This document shows positions 26,454 through 37,659 of a DNA stretch of 64,000 bases, in pieces. The position numbers were made by a program, and so were the translations under genes. This DNA is from Actinoplanes philippinensis (GTDB lineage: Bacteria > Actinomycetota > Actinomycetes > Mycobacteriales > Micromonosporaceae): assembly GCF_900113015.1 (NCBI RefSeq), contig NZ_FONV01000005.1, positions 186,001-250,000 on the forward strand. The letters run 5' to 3'. The first letter of the stretch is position 1, and every line of letters starts with the position of its first letter. The notes under the pieces are model-generated. The model saw only the letters and a list, made by a program, of their open reading frames with translations, was not told the origin of the DNA and searched no databases.

Positions 26454-28184
26454 TCAGCGGACCGAGACGACCGCGGCGCTCTCCGGTGGCAGCACGAGCC
26501 GGTCCCGTTCGACGACGACGCCGGGCTCGGTGGCCAGCAGGACCGACCGTGGCAGGGCCCGCAGGCTGACCGTCTGCGGGACGGCGGCCAGGTTGGCGGC
26601 CACCACGCTGGGCCCGCGCCGGATGACCACGTGCTGGTCGCCGTGCCACACCTCGACCTGGTGCAGCCACGGGTCGGTGAGCCCGGGGGTGCTCCGGCGC
26701 AGCGCGATGAGCTTCCGGTACAGGTCGAGGATCTCGGCGTGACCGGGTTTGCCCAGCTCCGACCAGTCGAGCTTGGAGCGCTCGAAGGTGGCCGGGTCCT
26801 GCGGGTCGGGCACGTCCGCCTCGGCCCAGCCGTGACTGGCGAACTCCTTGCGGCGCCCGTTCTGCACGGCGGCGGCCAGGTCGGGCTCGGGGTGCGAGGT
26901 GAAGTACTGCCAGGGGCTGCTGGCCGCCCACTCCTCGCCCATGAAGAGCATCGGCGTGAACGGGGAGGTCAGCAGCAGGGTGGCGCCGACCTTGAGCAGG
27001 CCGGGCGACAGGGTGGCGGTGAGCCGGTCGCCGACCGCCCGGTTGCCGATCTGATCGTGGTTCTGCAGGAACGCGACGAACCGGTGGCCGGGCGTGCGCT
27101 GCCGGTCGACCGGGCGGCCGTGCCGGCGGCCGCGGAACGACGACCAGGTGCCGGCGTGGAAGAACGCGCCCTCCAGGACGGTGCGCAGACAGTCCAGCGA
27201 CCCGAAGTCGCCGTAGTAGCCCTGGCGCTCCCCGGTGAGCAGGGTGTGCAGGGCGTGGTGGACGTCGTCGTCCCACTGGGCGTGCAGACCGTACCCCCCG
27301 GCCTCCCGCGGGGTGATCAGCTTGGCGTCGTTGAGGTCGGACTCGGCGATCAGCGACAGCGGCCGGCGCAGCTCGGTGGAGAGCGACTCCACCTCGACGG
27401 CCATCTGCTCGAGCAGGTGGACGGCGCCCTCGTCGTGCAGCGCGTGCACGGCGTCCAGCCGCAGACCGTCGACGTGGTAGTCGCGCAGCCACATCAGCAC
27501 ACTGTCGACGATGTAGCGGCGCACCTCGTCGGAGCCGGGCCCGTCCAGGTTGACCGAGCTGCCCCAGGCGTTGCTGCCGCTGCTGAGGTAGGGGGCGAAC
27601 ATCGGCGCATACGCCCCGGAGGGCCCGAAGTGGTTGTAGACCACGTCGAGCACCACGCCGAGGCCCTTGGCGTGTGCCGCGTCGACGAACCGTTTGAGGC
27701 CGTCGGGCCCGCCGTACCCCTCGTGCGGCGCGAACCAGCAGACCCCGTCGTAGCCCCAGTTGCAGGTGCCGTTGAACGCGTTGACCGGCAGCAGCTCGAC
27801 CAGGTCGACACCGAGGTCGACGAGGTGGTCGAGCCGCTCGATCGCGGCGTCGAAGGTGCCCTCCGGGGTGAACGTGCCGATGTGCAGCTCGTAGAGGACC
27901 GAGCCGGGCAGTTGCCGTCCGGGCCAGCGCTGGTCGGTCCACGCGAAGGCCGCGTGGTCGTAGACCCGGCTCGGCCCGTGCACGCCCTGCGGCTGCCAGG
28001 CCGACCGCGGGTCGGGCAGCGGGTTGTCGGCGCCGGGCAGCACGAAGGCGTAGTCGGCGCCGGGCGGGGCCGCGGGCACGTCGAGATGCCACCAGCCGTC
28101 CTCGCCGGGCTCCATCGCGCGATCCTCGCCGGCGACGCGGAGTCGAACGGGCTTTTCCGGCGCCCACACCGAGAAGAGAGTCAT
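26454..28184 (-). CDS. treZ: Malto-oligosyltrehalose trehalohydrolase
   Basis: A 576-residue GH13 enzyme that releases trehalose from maltooligosyltrehalose. It has an N-terminal carbohydrate-binding Ig-like domain (FSVWAPEKPVRLRV), then the barrel: VDLVELLPVNAFNG, VLDVVYNHFGPSG, the nucleophile region VDGLRLDAVHAL, the acid region LSLIAESDLND, and FLQNHDQIGNRA. ATG 28184 overlaps the treY stop by 4 bp (ATGA); the frame remains open far upstream, but that part is antisense noise. It is the last gene of treX-treY-treZ. Confidence 0.96.
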   Translation of the reverse strand: MTLFSVWAPEKPVRLRVAGEDRAMEPGEDGWWHLDVPAAPPGADYAFVLPGADNPLPDPRSAWQPQGVHGPSRVYDHAAFAWTDQRWPGRQLPGSVLYELHIGTFTPEGTFDAAIERLDHLVDLGVDLVELLPVNAFNGTCNWGYDGVCWFAPHEGYGGPDGLKRFVDAAHAKGLGVVLDVVYNHFGPSGAYAPMFAPYLSSGSNAWGSSVNLDGPGSDEVRRYIVDSVLMWLRDYHVDGLRLDAVHALHDEGAVHLLEQMAVEVESLSTELRRPLSLIAESDLNDAKLITPREAGGYGLHAQWDDDVHHALHTLLTGERQGYYGDFGSLDCLRTVLEGAFFHAGTWSSFRGRRHGRPVDRQRTPGHRFVAFLQNHDQIGNRAVGDRLTATLSPGLLKVGATLLLTSPFTPMLFMGEEWAASSPWQYFTSHPEPDLAAAVQNGRRKEFASHGWAEADVPDPQDPATFERSKLDWSELGKPGHAEILDLYRKLIALRRSTPGLTDPWLHQVEVWHGDQHVVIRRGPSVVAANLAAVPQTVSLRALPRSVLLATEPGVVVERDRLVLPPESAAVVSVR

Positions 28185-30448
28185 TCTTTCACCAGAAGAG
28201 CGACGGGATAGGTGTGCAGCAGCTCGGCCACGGCCAGACGACTGCCACCGTAGCTGGTGTTCGTGAACACTTCCGTCCAACTGTGTCCGTCCAGTGACAG
28301 CGTGGTGTCCCCCCAGCCGCCGTGCCGTGACAATCCGACCGGGAGCCGAGTGGCGACCGCCACCACACCGCCGCGGTCGAAGGCGAGCACGTGCTCCGGG
28401 ACACGGCCGTCGGCGAAGACCGGACGGTAGCCGGCGAACAGCTCGGGCCGCTGCCGGCGCAGGCGCAGCACCCGGCTGGTGACCAGCAGCTTGGCGGCGC
28501 CGGTCTCGTCGACCGGCGGCAGCCATCCGTCGTCGATCCGGCCGAGCAGCTCCCGGCGGGCGCCGAAGTCGACGGGGCGGCGGTTGTCCGGGTCGACGAG
28601 GGAGTGGTCCCACAGCTCGGTGCCCTGGTAGACGTCCGGGACGCCGGGCATGGTCAGCTGCACCAGCTTCTGACCTAGGGAGTTCGACCAGCCGGGCGGG
28701 GCGATCGAGGAGGCGAAGTCGGCGATCTCCCGATGCAGGGCGGGATCGTCGTAGATCCGGTCGACCATCTGCCGCAACGCCGTCTCGAAACGTTCGTCGG
28801 GGCTGAGCCAGTTCGTTCCGGTTCCGGCTTCCCGGGCCGCTTTCACGGCGTACGCCTGCAGTCGCTCTCTGGAGATCGGCCACGCGCCGACCGCGACCTG
28901 CCAGAGGAGATGGGCCAGGGCCGGATCCGGGAGCGGAGCGAACCGGACCCATCGGCGGACCACCTCGGTCCAGTCGCCCGGCACCTCGGAGAGGACCGCC
29001 AGCCTCGCGCGCACGTCCTCGCCGCGTTTGGTGTCGTGGGTGGCCAGCGCCGTCATGGTGTCCGGCCAGTCGGTGAGCCGCTGCTCGGCGTAGTGGTGGA
29101 ACTCGTCGATGGTGACGCCGAACTTGCACGGGTCGTTGCCGACCTCGTTGCGGGCCACGAACCGGGTCCACCGGTAGAATGCGTTGTCCTCGACGCCCTT
29201 GGCCATCACCGCGCCGGTGAACTGCTGGAACCGGATCGCCAGCTCGTCGGCGGGGTTGCGCAGCCGGGCGGTCAGCTGGTCGAGCACGGTGATCATCTGC
29301 GGGCGGCGGCGGCCCGCCTCGGACCGGGCCGTCGCCAGGTCGCGGCTGCCGGCCGGGAGGTAGGAGCGGTACACCGGGAAACACGCGGCGAGTTCGGCGA
29401 GGGCCTTGGGGGCGGCCTCGATCTCCGGTACGAGCGCCGCGAGCCGGGCCAGCTCGGCGGCCAGCACGTTCGTGGCCACGTGCAGTTTGGCGTCGTGCAC
29501 CAGGTCCTGCCAGGAGGTGGTGGCACCGGTCAGGTGGTGGTCGAGGGTGTCGAAGAACGCCTCCGTGCCCGGGTCCACGAAGACGCCGTTGACCTGGGCC
29601 ATCGCGTCGTACCCGGTGGTGCCGGCGACCGGCCAGGCGGGCAGCCTCTCGCCCGGCTCCAGGATCTTCTCGACAACGATCCAGGCGTCCGGAGCGGCGT
29701 CGCGCAGCCGGTCGAAGTACTCGCCCGGGTCGCGCAGGCCGTCCGGATGGTCGACCCGGATGCCCTGGGCGAGGCCCTCGTTGTACCAGCGGAGGATCTC
29801 GGCGTGGGTGGCGGCGAAGACGTCCGGGTCCTCGACGCGCAGGCCGGCCAGGTCGGTGATGGCGAAGAACCGCCGGTAGTTGATCTCGGAGTCCCCGCGG
29901 GTCCAGTTGATCAGCTCGTAGTGCTGCCGGTCGTGGACCTCGCGGGGGGTCCCGTCGCCGGTGCCGTCGGCGATGGGGTAGCGCTTGTCGAAGTAGCGCA
30001 GCTCGCCGTCCTCGATCCGCAGGTCGTCCAGGGCGTCCGCGGTGTCGGCGAGAACCGGGAGGAGGATCCGGCCACGCGACCAGTCGACGTCGTAGAAGCC
30101 CGAGAACTCCGATTTCTGGCCGTTCTTCAGGACGTCCCACCACGTCGGGTTCTCGGCGGCCGCGGCCACCCCGGCATGGTTCGGGACGATGTCCACGACG
30201 AGACCCAGGTTCGCCTCGTCCAGGGCGCTTTTCAAGGCGGCCAGGCCGTCCGCCCCGCCCAGGGCCGGGCTGACCCGCGAATGATCCACCACGTCGTACC
30301 CGTGCTGCGATTCCGGCGCCGCGCTCAGCAGCGGCGCCGAGTAGAGGTGGCTCACCCCGAGATCGGCCAGGTAGTCGGCTATCTCGGCGGTGCTGCTCAG
30401 CGGGAACTCGGGGCGGACCTGCACGCGGTAGGTGCTGCTCGGGCGCAT
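28181..30448 (-). CDS. treY: Malto-oligosyltrehalose synthase
   Basis: A 755-residue GH13 enzyme that converts the reducing-end alpha-1,4 bond of maltooligosaccharides to the trehalose alpha,alpha-1,1 bond. Hallmarks are YRVQVRPEFPLSSTAEIADYL at the N-terminus, SQHGYDVVDHSRVSP, VVDIVPNHAGV, GIRVDHPDGLRDP (nucleophile), WIVVEKILEPGE (acid), GTTGYDAMAQVNG, ATHDTKRGEDVRARL and PGVPDVYQGTE. The ATG at 30448 lies 4 bp after the upstream debranching-enzyme stop. Length is typical. Confidence 0.97.
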   Translation of the reverse strand: MRPSSTYRVQVRPEFPLSSTAEIADYLADLGVSHLYSAPLLSAAPESQHGYDVVDHSRVSPALGGADGLAALKSALDEANLGLVVDIVPNHAGVAAAAENPTWWDVLKNGQKSEFSGFYDVDWSRGRILLPVLADTADALDDLRIEDGELRYFDKRYPIADGTGDGTPREVHDRQHYELINWTRGDSEINYRRFFAITDLAGLRVEDPDVFAATHAEILRWYNEGLAQGIRVDHPDGLRDPGEYFDRLRDAAPDAWIVVEKILEPGERLPAWPVAGTTGYDAMAQVNGVFVDPGTEAFFDTLDHHLTGATTSWQDLVHDAKLHVATNVLAAELARLAALVPEIEAAPKALAELAACFPVYRSYLPAGSRDLATARSEAGRRRPQMITVLDQLTARLRNPADELAIRFQQFTGAVMAKGVEDNAFYRWTRFVARNEVGNDPCKFGVTIDEFHHYAEQRLTDWPDTMTALATHDTKRGEDVRARLAVLSEVPGDWTEVVRRWVRFAPLPDPALAHLLWQVAVGAWPISRERLQAYAVKAAREAGTGTNWLSPDERFETALRQMVDRIYDDPALHREIADFASSIAPPGWSNSLGQKLVQLTMPGVPDVYQGTELWDHSLVDPDNRRPVDFGARRELLGRIDDGWLPPVDETGAAKLLVTSRVLRLRRQRPELFAGYRPVFADGRVPEHVLAFDRGGVVAVATRLPVGLSRHGGWGDTTLSLDGHSWTEVFTNTSYGGSRLAVAELLHTYPVALLVKE

Positions 30449-30452
30449 TGAA

Positions 30453-32564
<2,112 letters not shown>

Positions 32565-32771
32565 AACCGTGCTCCTACCCCTCGGCCGTCCCTGTGATCG
32601 AGGCCGGCGGGAGTTTGCATTGCCCATCCGTGGGACGGACTAACCTCACGGGCCGCGTCACGGGCCATTCTCGCGGACTTCACTGCTAACGTCGGCCCGA
32701 CTGTCCGGTTAGCCGCTGATATCTCCCCGTCCGGGGATGTGGCGCGTATCAAATCGAGCATTTGAGGGACC

Positions 32772-34640
32772 GTGCCGCGGAATGATCAGTTCACGTTCGG
32801 GCCGCACGTCTGCGGCTCCCTCTCCGCCGATGCGGGGGCCGGCCGGGAATGGCTGGTCACCGACGGTCTCGGCGGATACGCGTCGGGCACCGTCAGCGGC
32901 CTGCGCACCCGACGTGAACACGCTCTGCTGACCGTCTCCGGTCACGTCGCGCTCGCCTCGCTGGACCTCACCGTCACCCTGCCGTCCGGCGCCAAGGTGC
33001 CGCTCTATACGCACTCCTGGGCGTCCGGGCCGATCGAGCCGTCCGGGCACCGGCACCTGGAGATGTTCACCCTCGACCAGGGCCTGCCGCGCTGGCGCTG
33101 GCGGATCGGCGACGTCGTCGTCGAGCGTGAGCTGGCCATGCGGCACGGCCACCCGTCGCTCGCCGTCGTCCACCGGGTGATCAGCGCGCCCGGCCCGGTC
33201 GGTCTCGCCGTCGCCGCGATGTGCACCTGGCGGACCGCGCACACCAGCCGCCGCGCCGACGGTCCCGGCCTCACCGTCGAGCCCGTCACCGGCGGCGTGA
33301 TCCTCGACGGGGCGTACCGGCTGCACGGCCCCGGCTGGCAGCCCGCCGGATCGTGGCACCTCGGCGTGCGTACCGGCGCCGAGGACTCCATCGAGGACCT
33401 CTGGCACGCCGGCACGTTCTTCCGCCAGGCGGGCCCCGGCGGCGCCTGCGAGATCTCGGCGTGGGCGGGCCCTCTCGGCGAGACCCCGCCACCACCGCCG
33501 GCGATCATCGCCGCGGAGCGCGAGCGGGCCCATCGGCTGGTCACCCTTGCCAAGGCCGAGGGGTACGCCGAAACGCTCGTTCTCGCCGCCGACCGGTTCA
33601 TCGTCCGGGCGCCCGACGGACCGGACGTGGTCGCCGGATACCCGGGGCAGGGCTGCTGGCCGGCCGACACGATGACCGCCTACGAGGGGCTGTTCCTCGA
33701 CACCGGCCGCGTCGACGAGGGCCGGGAGCTGCTGATCGCCAGAACCCGTGCGGCCGCCCGCGACCTGCGTACCCCGGACGCCCCCTGGCTGCGGCACGAC
33801 GCCCTCGACGGGCCGCTGTGGCTGGTGCATGCGGTCGACCGGCACGTCACCCGTACCGGTGACGGCGCCCTGGCCGCCAAACTCGCGGCGCCGCTCGGCC
33901 GGGTTCTGCGCCACCACCTCGGCGGATCCGGGCCGCTCAGCATCGACCCGGCCGACGGGCTGATCCGGCTCGCCTCCCCCGGCCCCGAGACACCCCGGGT
34001 CGGCAAGCCCGTCGACCTCAACGCGCTCTGGGTGAACGCGCTGGCCGCCATGTGCGAACTGCTCGGCGAGGGCGGCCACGACGACAGCGAGCCGCGGGCC
34101 CGGCACGCCCGGGCGCAGGCGTCGTTCACGGCCCGGTTCCCGGCGCCCGAGGGCTGGCTGTACGACGTGATCGAGGGACCCGCGGCGGCCTACCCGCTCG
34201 GCGCCAGCGCCCACCACGACGACCCGTCGCTGCGGCCCCACCAACTGCTCGCCTGGTCGCTGCCGCACGCCCCGATGCGCGGCCGGCCGTCCACCGCCGT
34301 CCGCGCCGTCGGCGAGTCCCTGCTCACCCCGCTCGGCCCGCGCACCCTGGCCCCCGGCGAATACGGCTACCAGTCCCAGCGGCCCGCCGACCCGGACATG
34401 GCACACCACCAGGGCCCGGTGTGGACGTGGCTGATCGGCCCGTACGCCGATGCCTGTGCCGCCACCGGCCGGCCGGTCGACGGCCTGCTCGACGCCCTCG
34501 ACGCGCACCTGTCCGAAGCCGGCGTCGGCTCCCTGGGCGAGACCGCCGACGGCGACGCCCCGCACCGCGCCTCCGGCGTCCCGTTCTCCGCCCGCTCGGT
34601 CGCCGAGGCCCTACGAGTCAAGCAGAGGTACCTGACGTGA
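32772..34640 (+). CDS. Amylo-alpha-1,6-glucosidase-type debranching enzyme (GDE)
   Basis: A 622-residue protein. The N-terminal GDE_N-like half begins REWLVTDGLGGYASGTVSGLRTRRE. The C-terminal six-hairpin (GH133-like) half has AADRFIV, AGYPGQGCWPADTMTAYEGL, LWLVHAVDRHV, VDLNALWVNALAAMCELLG and MAHHQGPVWTWLIGPYADA, with Asp/Glu in the positions used by this fold. The start is GTG at 32772 behind GAGGGA. The stop overlaps a 20-codon open frame that leads into the glycosyltransferase, so the locus is a translationally linked chain. Likely role: trimming glycogen branches. Confidence 0.88.
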   Translation: MPRNDQFTFGPHVCGSLSADAGAGREWLVTDGLGGYASGTVSGLRTRREHALLTVSGHVALASLDLTVTLPSGAKVPLYTHSWASGPIEPSGHRHLEMFTLDQGLPRWRWRIGDVVVERELAMRHGHPSLAVVHRVISAPGPVGLAVAAMCTWRTAHTSRRADGPGLTVEPVTGGVILDGAYRLHGPGWQPAGSWHLGVRTGAEDSIEDLWHAGTFFRQAGPGGACEISAWAGPLGETPPPPPAIIAAERERAHRLVTLAKAEGYAETLVLAADRFIVRAPDGPDVVAGYPGQGCWPADTMTAYEGLFLDTGRVDEGRELLIARTRAAARDLRTPDAPWLRHDALDGPLWLVHAVDRHVTRTGDGALAAKLAAPLGRVLRHHLGGSGPLSIDPADGLIRLASPGPETPRVGKPVDLNALWVNALAAMCELLGEGGHDDSEPRARHARAQASFTARFPAPEGWLYDVIEGPAAAYPLGASAHHDDPSLRPHQLLAWSLPHAPMRGRPSTAVRAVGESLLTPLGPRTLAPGEYGYQSQRPADPDMAHHQGPVWTWLIGPYADACAATGRPVDGLLDALDAHLSEAGVGSLGETADGDAPHRASGVPFSARSVAEALRVKQRYLT

Positions 34641-34699
34641 CCGCCGTCCCGCTCTCCCGCCGCCGGGCTGCCGCGTTCTCCCCGGAGGTGACGGCATGA
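34637..34699 (+). CDS. Candidate 20-residue coupling peptide between GDE and GT4
   Basis: GTG at 34637 overlaps the GDE stop (GTGA), and the TGA at 34697-34699 overlaps the ATG of the glycosyltransferase (ATGA). The frame encodes 20 residues (VTAVPLSRRRAAAFSPEVTA), with three consecutive Arg. It fills the 55-bp gap exactly, and the GGAGGTGA ribosome binding site of the next gene lies within it. It may be a coupling ORF with no independent product; coincidence remains possible. Confidence 0.4.
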   Translation: MTAVPLSRRRAAAFSPEVTA

Positions 34700-35982
34700 G
34701 CCGGATCCTGCTGCTGTCGTGGGAGTATCCTCCGCTGCTCGTCGGCGGGCTCGGCCGGCACGTGCACGCGCTCGCCACCACGCTGGTCCGGGCCGGTCAC
34801 GAGGTCACCGTGGTCACCCGGCACGGTCCGGGCGCGCTGCTCGAGGAGTACACCGAGGGCGTCCGGGTGGTCCGCGCCCCCGACGACCCGCCCGCCTTCG
34901 ACGTGGCCGGCGGCAACCTGCTGGCCTGGGCGGTCGCCTTCAACCACACGCTCACCCGGGCCGCCCTGCGCGCCGCCCGGACCGGCGGTTTCGACGTGGT
35001 GCACGCCCACGACTGGCTGGTCGCGCACACCGCGGTCACGCTGCGCGAACACCTCGACGTGCCGCTGGTCGCCACCGTCCACGCCACCGAGTCCGGCCGT
35101 CACCAGGGCTACCTGCCGGACGCCCACAACCGCACCATCGACGACGTGGAACGCTGGCTGACCGCCGAGGCGGTACGCGTGATCGTCTGCTCCGCCTACA
35201 TGAAACGCGAGATCGGCCGCCTCTTCGACGTGCCCGCCGACCGTGTCGACGTGGTCCCGAACGGGGTCGACGTCCTCCGCTGGCGCGCCCGTCCCCGAGC
35301 GGTCGCCGCCGCCCGGTCCCGCTACGCCGGTGACGGCCCGCTGATCAGCTACGCCGGCCGGCTCGTCTACGAGAAGGGCGTCCAGCACCTGATCGACGCC
35401 GTGCCCGCGCTGCGTTCCCGCTTCCCCGGCCTGCGCGTGGTCATCGCCGGCGACGGCCCCTACCGCCAGGACCTGGAAGACCGGGCCGCCGGTACGCCCG
35501 AGGTCAGCTTCACCGGTTTCCTCGGCGGCCACGAGCTGACAGCGCTGATGGGCGCCTCCGACTGCTACGTGGTGCCGAGCATCTACGAGCCGTTCGGCAT
35601 GGTCGCGCTGGAGGCCGCCGCGGCCGGAACCCCGGTGGCCGTCGCCGCCACCGGAGGCCTGGACGAGATCGTCGACCACGGGGTGACCGGCGTGAAGTTC
35701 ACCCCAGGCAGCCCGGAGGCCCTGGCCGAGGCGACCGGCTGGGTCCTCGGCGACCGCGATTTCGCCCGCTCCCTGGCCCTCCGAGCCCGCGAACGGGTCC
35801 GCGCCGACTTCAACTGGCCGGCCATCGCCGACCGGACCACCGCCGTCTACGGCCGCGCCCGCGCCACCGACGCCGACCGCGTTGCCCGCGAGGCCGAACA
35901 CGTCCTCACGACCTCCGCACCGGCCGGCTCGCCGAGCCGTCTCGACACCACCGAGACAGCGCTGGGAGCCGGCCGCTCCTGA
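34696..35982 (+). CDS. Family 4 glycosyltransferase (glycogen-synthase-like)
   Basis: A 428-residue GT-B fold enzyme. N-terminal LSWEYPPLLVGGLGRHVHALA carries the Gly loop typical of glycogen-synthase relatives. VVHAHDWLVAHT and LVATVHATESGRH follow, then the C-terminal donor domain with SYAGRLVYEKGVQHLIDAV, the EX7E region PSIYEPFGMVALEAAAAGTPVAV, and GGLDEIVDHGVTG. A strong GGAGGTGA ribosome binding site precedes ATG 34696. Its pairing with a GDE gene and the divergent tre operon suggests alpha-glucan elongation, possibly from ADP-glucose; the donor sugar is not proven. The last ~45 residues are a variable, Pro/Ser/Thr-containing tail. Confidence 0.88.
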   Translation: MSRILLLSWEYPPLLVGGLGRHVHALATTLVRAGHEVTVVTRHGPGALLEEYTEGVRVVRAPDDPPAFDVAGGNLLAWAVAFNHTLTRAALRAARTGGFDVVHAHDWLVAHTAVTLREHLDVPLVATVHATESGRHQGYLPDAHNRTIDDVERWLTAEAVRVIVCSAYMKREIGRLFDVPADRVDVVPNGVDVLRWRARPRAVAAARSRYAGDGPLISYAGRLVYEKGVQHLIDAVPALRSRFPGLRVVIAGDGPYRQDLEDRAAGTPEVSFTGFLGGHELTALMGASDCYVVPSIYEPFGMVALEAAAAGTPVAVAATGGLDEIVDHGVTGVKFTPGSPEALAEATGWVLGDRDFARSLALRARERVRADFNWPAIADRTTAVYGRARATDADRVAREAEHVLTTSAPAGSPSRLDTTETALGAGRS

Positions 35983-36014
35983 TCGGCCGTGGCCGGTGCC
36001 GCCAGGCGACGCCA

Positions 36015-36311
36015 CACCGCGGCCACTCACAACCGCCAGACCCCGCAGCACCGCGGCCACCCACAACCGCCAGACCCCGCAGCACCGCGGCCACCCACAA
36101 CCGCCAGACCCCGCAACACCGCGGCCACTCACAACCGCCAGACCCCGCAGCACCGCGGCCACCCACAACCGCCAGACCCCGCAGCACCGCGGCCACCCAC
36201 AACCGCCAGACCCCGCAACACCGCGGCCACCCACAACCGCCAGACCCCGCAACACCGCGGCCACCCACAACCGCCAGACCCCGCAACACCGCGGCCACCC
36301 ACAACCGCCAG
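36015..36311. repeat. 34-bp tandem repeat array (about nine copies)
   Basis: Near-identical direct repeats start at 36015, 36049, 36083, 36117, 36151, 36185, 36219, 36253 and 36287 (last one partial). The core is caccgcggccacccacaacc followed by gccagaccccgca. Variation is limited to t/c at one site and g/a at another. There are no unique spacers, so it is not CRISPR. It lies between two convergent genes. Confidence 0.96.
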
Positions 36312-36360
36312 GTGCGAGACCACTGCCGTCCGGCCCGGCGGACGTGGTACACGATGCCAC

Positions 36361-36405
36361 CGCATACGCCCGGCCCGCATACGCCCGGCCCGCATACGCC
36401 CGGCG
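36361..36405. repeat. 15-bp tandem repeat, three copies
   Basis: Three copies of cgcatacgcccggcc immediately after the 34-bp array; the last copy differs at its final base. Confidence 0.93.
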
Positions 36406-36475
36406 GCCGCGTTGCGGTCCGGTGGGTCGCCTGCCTTGCGGGCCGCACAGATCGGTTCGCGTGGGCCGTACCGAA

Positions 36476-37399
36476 TCAGAGGTTTGCCGAATAGACCGCC
36501 AACCCGGTGTGCGCCGCGGCCAGCAACGGCACGCTGACCTGGTGTTTCGCCGCTTCGGCAACCAGGTCGCCGACGATCGCCCCGGCTTCCACGGGCAGCC
36601 CTTGGACGAGATCCCGATACATCGACGAGGTCGTCGGCTCGGTGGTGACGATGGTCGCCTCCAGCATCGCCGCCGCCTTGCCGCGGATCGGGTGGCCGGC
36701 GGCCTCCGCGACGGCGGCGGTCTCGGCGGCCAGCGCGTGCAGGAACTCGCTGCCGCCGGGCGCCTTGTTGATCGCCCCGATCGAGCCGCGCAGCAGGGTC
36801 GTCGCCGCGCCGAGGGTGGCGAGCAGGATCCATTTGTCCCAGAGTTCCTGGATGATGGCGGTCGACGCGCGGGCGTCGAAACCGGCGCCGGTCAGCGTCT
36901 CGGCGACGGCGGCCAGATGATCGACCACCGCGGGATCGTCCAGCGAGGCGGCGTCGAGCGGTCCGAAGGCGAGCCGGTGCAGGCCGCTCATCTGGTGCAC
37001 GTCGCCGTGCTCGTCGAGCGTCGCGTGGATCATGCAGACGCCGCCCCACGCCCGGTCCGCGCCGAAGCGGCGGACCAGCGACTCGATGTGACGGATGCCG
37101 TTGAGCAGCGGGATCACGACGGTCCGCGGGCCGACGGCGGGGGTCAGGCCGGAGAGGGCGGTCTCCAGCGAGTAGCTTTTCACCGCGACGAGCACCAGGT
37201 CGTAGTGACCGTCGGGCTCGGTGATGACGCGTGGTTGCAGCGACGTCTCGCCGTCGGGGCTCGTGATCCGCAGGCCGCGCTCGGCCAGGCGGGCCGCCCG
37301 CCCCGGCCGGACCAGGAACGTCACGTCCCGTCCGGCCTGGGCGAGGCGGCCGCCGAAGTAGCCGCCGGTCGCGCCCGCGCCGAGCACGAGGGTCCTCAT
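36476..37399 (-). CDS. panE: 2-dehydropantoate 2-reductase (ketopantoate reductase)
   Basis: A 307-residue ApbA/PanE protein that reduces 2-dehydropantoate with NADPH for pantothenate synthesis. The N-terminal nucleotide motif is LVLGAGATGGYFGGRLAQAG, followed by LVLVAVKSYSLETAL, IPLLNGIRH and the C-terminal domain with WDKWILLATLGAATTLLRG and TTEPTTSSMYRDLVQGLPVE. Family members with other 2-keto-acid substrates exist, so the symbol is by similarity only. ATG 37399 overlaps the UBP zinc-finger stop by 4 bp. It is last in the antiporter-UBP-PanE chain. Confidence 0.88.
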   Translation of the reverse strand: MRTLVLGAGATGGYFGGRLAQAGRDVTFLVRPGRAARLAERGLRITSPDGETSLQPRVITEPDGHYDLVLVAVKSYSLETALSGLTPAVGPRTVVIPLLNGIRHIESLVRRFGADRAWGGVCMIHATLDEHGDVHQMSGLHRLAFGPLDAASLDDPAVVDHLAAVAETLTGAGFDARASTAIIQELWDKWILLATLGAATTLLRGSIGAINKAPGGSEFLHALAAETAAVAEAAGHPIRGKAAAMLEATIVTTEPTTSSMYRDLVQGLPVEAGAIVGDLVAEAAKHQVSVPLLAAAHTGLAVYSANL

Positions 37400-37659
37400 C
37401 CGAGCTGCTCGTCCTCGTAGCACCAGCGCCACGACTCGCCCGGCTCGAACGAGCGCATCACCGGGTGGCCCTCGGCGGCGTGGTGCGCCGACATGTGCCG
37501 GGCCGGTGACGAGTCACAGCACGCGACCAGCCCGCAGGTCATGCACAGGCGCAGGTGCACCCAGTTGTGGTTGCCGGCGGCGTGGCACTGCGGGCAGCCG
37601 TCCTCGTAGGCGCTCAGCGGCGCCGGCTCGGTCGTCTCCTTGAGATGCTGACAGGTCAA
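37396..37659 (-). CDS. UBP-type zinc finger protein
   Basis: An 87-residue protein consisting of one zf-UBP domain. Cys/His ligands are visible in TCQHLKET, DGCPQCHAAG, LRLCMTCGLVACCDSSPARHMSAHHAAEGHPV and SWRWCYEDE. In eukaryotes this fold binds free ubiquitin C-termini; in actinobacteria the ligand is unknown. The start is TTG at 37659, overlapping the antiporter stop by 4 bp (TTGA), and its own stop overlaps PanE. The tight linkage suggests that the three are made together. Confidence 0.9.
   Translation of the reverse strand: MTCQHLKETTEPAPLSAYEDGCPQCHAAGNHNWVHLRLCMTCGLVACCDSSPARHMSAHHAAEGHPVMRSFEPGESWRWCYEDEQLG

Larger units (their letters stand above)
35983..36475. other. Convergent intergenic region made mainly of tandem repeats
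   Basis: 493 bp between the convergent glycosyltransferase and ketopantoate reductase genes. It holds the 34-bp and 15-bp arrays; the remaining ~70 bp show no recognisable feature. No separate terminator was found. Confidence 0.7.

Noticed and set aside
28185..30143. Upstream extension of the treZ frame, giving a 1229-codon open frame
   Set aside because: It is antisense-frame noise over treY; the ATGA overlap and family alignment place the start at 28184.
36015..36311. CRISPR-like regular array
   Set aside because: The full 34-bp period is repeated with no variable spacer, and no cas genes are present.
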